Below are positions 7,469 through 11,021 of a DNA stretch of 11,021 nt, piece after piece. Origin of the DNA: Acidobacteriota bacterium (GTDB lineage: Bacteria > Acidobacteriota > Thermoanaerobaculia > UBA5066). Both the position numbers and the translations under genes were made by a program. A model generated the notes under the pieces. It had not been told where the DNA came from, did no database searches, and saw only the letters and a list, made by a program, of their open reading frames with translations. The stretch is taken from the NCBI GenBank assembly GCA_016789625.1, contig JAEUQS010000455.1, positions 1-11,021 of the forward strand. Reading direction: 5' to 3'. Positions within the stretch are counted from its first letter, which is position 1. Each line of letters opens with the position of its first letter.

Positions 7469-7684
7469 GGTTCCTCGATCCGGGAAGAACGCCTCAAAGG
7501 AGGGCTCATGTCTTGTTCTATAACCTGTATGCCAAGTTCCCGAAACCGTTCGATCCTTGACTGTCTCCGGCCCTGGACCCGTATCCAGAGCTCCCCTGGA
7601 GCGGACCGGAGCCGAGGTGCAGGGCAGGTGCCGGCCTTCGCAGAGAGGGCGGCTGTTCAGGAATCGTCACAAGCGGCCCGCCCG
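7469..7684 (+). other. Spacer between paralogues B and C with a strong unused or alternative start
   Basis: These 216 bp separate the stop of B from the ATG at 7685 that begins a normal signal peptide. They contain AAAGGAGG (7496-7503) followed by ATG at 7508, and from there the frame stays open into paralogue C, adding 59 residues. The added stretch (MSCSITCMPSS onward) has no resemblance to A or B. A slightly AT-richer patch at about 7511-7535 contains TATAAC but no convincing -35 partner. No T-tract terminator is seen after B. Confidence 0.6.
7496..7503 (+). promoter_or_regulatory. Strong ribosome binding site before an alternative start of paralogue C
   Basis: AAAGGAGG is the best anti-16S match in the window. 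It lies four bases before ATG 7508, which is in frame with paralogue C. By contrast, the ATG at 7685 is preceded only by a GC-rich stretch without a recognisable site. Either C starts at 7508 with a 59-residue leader, or this site serves a short leader peptide or is a leftover. Confidence 0.55.
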
Positions 7685-10600
7685 ATGGTCTCTCCTCGCA
7701 GCGTGTTGCGCTCGGGCGTTGCGTCCCTCGCGCTCTCGGTCTGCTTCGCCCTTTCGACGGTCGCGAGGGGCGCAGTCGACCTGCTCTCTCGAGCGCATCC
7801 GATGGGCGAGACGACGACGGCCATTTGGAGTAACCAGGCGATGAGTCGCGACAGTCGATTCATCGTTTACACCTCGCGCTCCCGCAATGTGGTGCCCGGC
7901 TACGTCGACACGGGTTCTCACGCCGACGCCTTCCTCCACGACCGCTCTACGCGAGCCACGGCTCTGATCAGCCGAAGCCTCGCTCCCGGCATACTGGCGA
8001 ACGGCGATACGAATCGCGTGCAGATCTCGGCAGACGGCTCCCTCGTAGTGTTCGAGAGCCGGGCGACGAATCTGACCCTTGACGCGAAACCCGGTCTGTT
8101 TCTCTATGAGCGATCTTCGGGATCCGTCTCGTTCCTCGCAGAGGGTCGAACCCCGGCCGCGATTTCCGCGGATGGTGTTTTCGTGGCCTTCATCTCCGAC
8201 AGGGTTGGCGATGGTGGACAGCTCTTCCTGCTCGACCGGACGAGCCAGGTGCGCACTCTCGTGAGCCATAAGGCGGGTTCGCCGGAACCAAGCAAAGGCG
8301 CTGCGGTGAGCCACTCCATCAGCGCGGACGGCCGGTTCATCGCCTTTCGGAGCGCGGCTTCGGACCTCGCTCCGGACACCCCACCGGGTTCCAACGTGTT
8401 CCTGCACGACCGCCTGCTGGGTACGAACACGCTCTTGAGCCGGCGAACCGGCACGCGGCAGGACGTCCTCGTCGACGCGCCGATTCTGAACGGTGACGGG
8501 CGGTTCATCGCTTTCGGGAGCATCGCGCCCGACCTCGTGCCGGGTCAGATCGACGACAACGGCTGGACCGACGCTTTTCTCTTCGACCGGCTCGCGGGGA
8601 CGCTCGCGTTGATGAGCCACACCGCAAACCCGCTGGAGTGTGGCGATCGAGCCTCGCGACCGGTGGCCATCGCCGAGGATGGCTCGACCGTGCTCGTCGC
8701 GAGCGCCGCCCGGAACCTCGTGGTGATGGAGGATGATCCCTTCGGTGGTGAGGATCTCTTCGTCCATCGGGTGTCGACGAAATCCAACACCCTCGTGAGC
8801 CACCGCCCCGGCAAGCCTTCGGTCGCTGCCGGCGCCTCGCTCGTCGATCGCACGTCCATGAGCGAGGACGGGGCCGTGATCGCCTTCGGAGCCTTGGATC
8901 CCGGCTTCTTCTACCAGCTCCGGACCTGGGTCCACGAGACGGACCGAAACGACGTGCGCCCTTTGAGCTACTCGGGATATGTCGAGAATCCGACAGTGAA
9001 CACGGACTTCGGAAATTTGACCGTGTCGGGAGACGGTCGACTCGTGGCTTTCACCTCGACGGCTTCGAACCTCGGCGTCGGGATACGAGACTTCGATTCG
9101 GGGTGGACGCTCTATGGGTGGGACCGATCGTCGTCGGCGTTCGAGCCCCTTTCGAGGGCTGCCGTTCCGTCAACCGCTGCGTTGGTCCGTGCGGAGGCCC
9201 GAGTGAGCCGGAACGGACGCGTCGTCGCCTTCGAGCCCGAGAGCTCGAATGCGTTCACCGATCCGCTGGCGGAGGATGCCGTCGGTGTCGCGCTGCTCGA
9301 CCGGGACACCGGCCGAACGGAACTGGCGAGCTGGAGCCTCTCGCGCAACGTGGCTGCGCCCGCCTATCTCCGAGCGCTGAGCGGCGACGGCTCGACGGTC
9401 TTCTTCCAGAGCCGCGGAACAGTTGGCGACGGCCTCGTCGTGCCGGACGGCTTCGCCTGGTTCGCGTACGAGCGGGCGTCGGGAGCGATCTCCCTCGTTT
9501 CGCGATCCGCGAACCCGCGAGTGGCAGCACAGGAGCGCGTCTTCCTCGGTGGCGTGACTCTGGACGGGCGCTTTGCGACGCTCGACACGAAGGGCGAGGA
9601 TCTGGGTGCGGACGTGCCTTCCAATGGGCGGGTCCAGGTTTACCGCTGGTCGCGCGATTCCGGTGCGATCACGTTGGTTTCTCGCGATGAGACTGGATCG
9701 GCCGGGGGAAACGGAGACTCGCACACCAGCAGGATCTCGGCCGACGGTTCGACGATCGCGTTCGTCTCAACGGCCACGAACCTCGCGGGAGCGCAGGTTC
9801 CCGGGAACGGGAAGCCTCAGGTCTTCCTCCAGGACACGGCCACCGGAGCGATCCGGCTGGTCTCTCGCGACGGGTCCGGCGCGCCGGGAGGCGCTGCGAG
9901 CGGCCTGGGCTACCGATCTGTGCTGAGCGACGACGGCCGCTACCTTCTGTTCCACAGCAAGGCCGAGGGGATCGGCGGCCTCGAGAACCCTCTCGGATTC
10001 GAGAACGTCTACCGGTTCGATCGGGAAACGTCCGAGATCATCCTCGTGAGCCACGAGCCGGGGCGCCCGCGTGCTGGGGCCAGGGCGAAGTGCATGGAGG
10101 AGGAGCTGAGTGCCGATGGACGACGGGTGGCCTACCTCACCCGGGCCGAGAACATCGTTCCAACAGGGAACCGGCTGCAGGTTGTTCTGTGGGAAGCCGA
10201 CTGGCCTGCGGCCCGCCTGCTGAGCCGGAGGGCCAATGGGGCTCCCGCCTCCGAGGACTGTTCCTTCCCCGCTCTGAGCGCGGACGGATCGACGGTGGCC
10301 TTCGGAGCATGCGGGCCCGATCTGTTGCCCGAGGAGGCGTCGGGGCGAGCGCAGATCTTCGTATACGACAGCCGGTCCGATCGGCTTCTGCTCGCGAGCC
10401 ATGGCGGTTCTCCCGTCGAATCCGGAAACGACAGCTCCTGGGGCTCCGTGGAAATCGATGCCTCGGGAGGCTCGGTGCTGTTTCGGAGTGGAGCCACGAA
10501 TCTCGGTACCGGCCTCGGCGCCACGGATCTTCTTGCTTGGGGTTTTCCCTCGGACGATCGGCTTGGCCTCTTCGTTTTCTCGCCACCCCCGTTCTTGCTC

Positions 10601-11021
10601 GCGTCGACACCTTCGTGTGCGAGCTCGGCAGGAGGGCGCATGGTCCGGGTTCAGGGTGCTCACTTCCAGCCGGGTGCGACGGTGACCCTGGACGGTATTG
10701 CGGCGCAGGTCGGGTCGGTTTCCCCGACCGAAATCGTCGCGACGGCGGGAGCTCGTGCACCGGGACCCGCGCACACGGGCCACGTCATCGTCACGAACCC
10801 GAACGGCGAGTACTTCGCGCTCGGGAACGCGTTCACGTACGCCGTCCGGGGCGACGCGAACAACTCCGGCGCGCTCACCGCCGCGGACGGGTTCTCCCTC
10901 GCCCAGGCCGTCTTCCTCGGCGGACCACAACCCGCGTCGCTCTGCAACGGCGACGCGAACGGGAGCGGTGCGATCACCTCCGCGGACTCCTTCTTCCTGA
11001 ACCTCTACCTCTTCCTGGGCG
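7685..11021 (+). CDS. Paralogue C: secreted 16-repeat beta-propeller protein with IPT/TIG and dockerin-like C-terminus (3' end just outside the window)
   Basis: The frame is open to the right edge: 1112 codons from the ATG at 7685. By alignment with A and B the stop should fall at about 11039-11041, so only about six residues are missing. The chosen start gives a signal peptide (MVSPRSVLRS, hydrophobic core, cleavage near ARG, residue 30) and the mature end AVDLLSRAHPM that matches A and B. An alternative ATG at 7508 has a far better ribosome binding site and would add 59 residues. Sixteen propeller-type motifs run from about residue 53 (MSRDSRFIVY) to 924 (IDASGGSVLF). They are followed by IPT/TIG (about 966-1052) and dockerin-like loops at Asp 1057 and Asp 1090. 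No frameshift or internal stop is present. It shares with A the cysteine pair in repeat 15 (EDC...GAC). Its role is as for A and B: an extracellular binding or structural protein of unknown ligand. Confidence 0.88.
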   Translation, partial: MVSPRSVLRSGVASLALSVCFALSTVARGAVDLLSRAHPMGETTTAIWSNQAMSRDSRFIVYTSRSRNVVPGYVDTGSHADAFLHDRSTRATALISRSLAPGILANGDTNRVQISADGSLVVFESRATNLTLDAKPGLFLYERSSGSVSFLAEGRTPAAISADGVFVAFISDRVGDGGQLFLLDRTSQVRTLVSHKAGSPEPSKGAAVSHSISADGRFIAFRSAASDLAPDTPPGSNVFLHDRLLGTNTLLSRRTGTRQDVLVDAPILNGDGRFIAFGSIAPDLVPGQIDDNGWTDAFLFDRLAGTLALMSHTANPLECGDRASRPVAIAEDGSTVLVASAARNLVVMEDDPFGGEDLFVHRVSTKSNTLVSHRPGKPSVAAGASLVDRTSMSEDGAVIAFGALDPGFFYQLRTWVHETDRNDVRPLSYSGYVENPTVNTDFGNLTVSGDGRLVAFTSTASNLGVGIRDFDSGWTLYGWDRSSSAFEPLSRAAVPSTAALVRAEARVSRNGRVVAFEPESSNAFTDPLAEDAVGVALLDRDTGRTELASWSLSRNVAAPAYLRALSGDGSTVFFQSRGTVGDGLVVPDGFAWFAYERASGAISLVSRSANPRVAAQERVFLGGVTLDGRFATLDTKGEDLGADVPSNGRVQVYRWSRDSGAITLVSRDETGSAGGNGDSHTSRISADGSTIAFVSTATNLAGAQVPGNGKPQVFLQDTATGAIRLVSRDGSGAPGGAASGLGYRSVLSDDGRYLLFHSKAEGIGGLENPLGFENVYRFDRETSEIILVSHEPGRPRAGARAKCMEEELSADGRRVAYLTRAENIVPTGNRLQVVLWEADWPAARLLSRRANGAPASEDCSFPALSADGSTVAFGACGPDLLPEEASGRAQIFVYDSRSDRLLLASHGGSPVESGNDSSWGSVEIDASGGSVLFRSGATNLGTGLGATDLLAWGFPSDDRLGLFVFSPPPFLLASTPSCASSAGGRMVRVQGAHFQPGATVTLDGIAAQVGSVSPTEIVATAGARAPGPAHTGHVIVTNPNGEYFALGNAFTYAVRGDANNSGALTAADGFSLAQAVFLGGPQPASLCNGDANGSGAITSADSFFLNLYLFLG
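10661..11021 (+). repeat. Conserved 3' tail module, copy 3 (cut by window edge)
   Basis: This is the same tail as 3777-4157 and 7088-7468, starting at CACTTCCAGC and cut 20 bp before the expected end. It encodes the IPT/TIG end and both dockerin-like calcium loops of paralogue C. Confidence 0.83.

Noticed and set aside
7491..7505. Possible hairpin after paralogue B as a terminator
   Set aside because: The stem is five pairs with a bulge and there is no T-tract. It overlaps the ribosome site, so it might mask it, but it is too weak to call.
6172..7560. 462-codon plus-strand frame overlapping paralogue B and the B-C spacer
   Set aside because: It is an Arg-rich out-of-frame reading of B. No paralogous frame with conserved protein is seen in A or C.
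7733..7744. Lipoprotein signal (LSVC) in the leader of paralogue C
   Set aside because: Val directly before the Cys does not fit the lipobox, the Cys is inside the hydrophobic core, and A and B have no equivalent.
9767..10930. 387-codon minus-strand frame inside paralogue C
   Set aside because: It is a shadow. The similar antisense frame in A (3333-4217) is only a reflection of the conserved sense-strand tail.

Overview
The window is GC-rich bacterial DNA. It holds one leftward gene cut off by the left edge, then three very large rightward genes in tandem. All four encoded proteins look exported: each has an N-terminal signal peptide followed by repeat or carbohydrate/surface-type modules. 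Genes of this type (formylglycine-enzyme-like proteins, PD40/TolB-like propeller repeats, IPT/TIG folds and short dockerin-like C-termini) are common in large-genome, high-GC, free-living bacteria such as Acidobacteriota, Myxococcota and related or uncultured lineages. I cannot name the organism from the sequence, and this placement is an inference.

Layout. Positions 1-755 (minus strand) encode the N-terminal 251 residues of a secreted SUMF1/FGE-sulfatase-like protein that starts at a GTG with a good ribosome binding site. Positions 756-830 are a 75-bp divergent spacer. It carries ribosome binding sites for both flanking genes and a perfect 6-bp inverted repeat directly before the rightward one. 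Positions 831-4157, 4181-7468 and about 7685 to beyond the right edge encode three paralogues of about 1100 residues (called A, B and C here). Each has the same order: signal peptide, 16 propeller-type repeats spaced about 58 residues apart, one IPT/TIG (immunoglobulin-like) domain, and a two-loop dockerin-like calcium-binding tail ending, in A and B, in a short proline run. C is cut only about six codons before its expected stop.

How they may work together. A and B are 23 bp apart and almost certainly co-transcribed. C follows after 216 bp, or after 39 bp if an upstream start with a much stronger ribosome binding site is the real one. The paralogues align blade for blade, so the 16-repeat array was complete before the gene was duplicated. 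The tail (IPT plus dockerin-like module) aligns without gaps over 381 bp and is visibly more conserved than the propellers. No enzyme active site, transmembrane anchor, LPXTG or other familiar C-terminal sorting signal is visible in A-C. The best-supported description is a tandem family of secreted, probably calcium-dependent binding or structural proteins with a shared attachment-like tail. Their ligand is unknown. I see no RNA genes, CRISPR arrays, insertion sequences or clear terminators.
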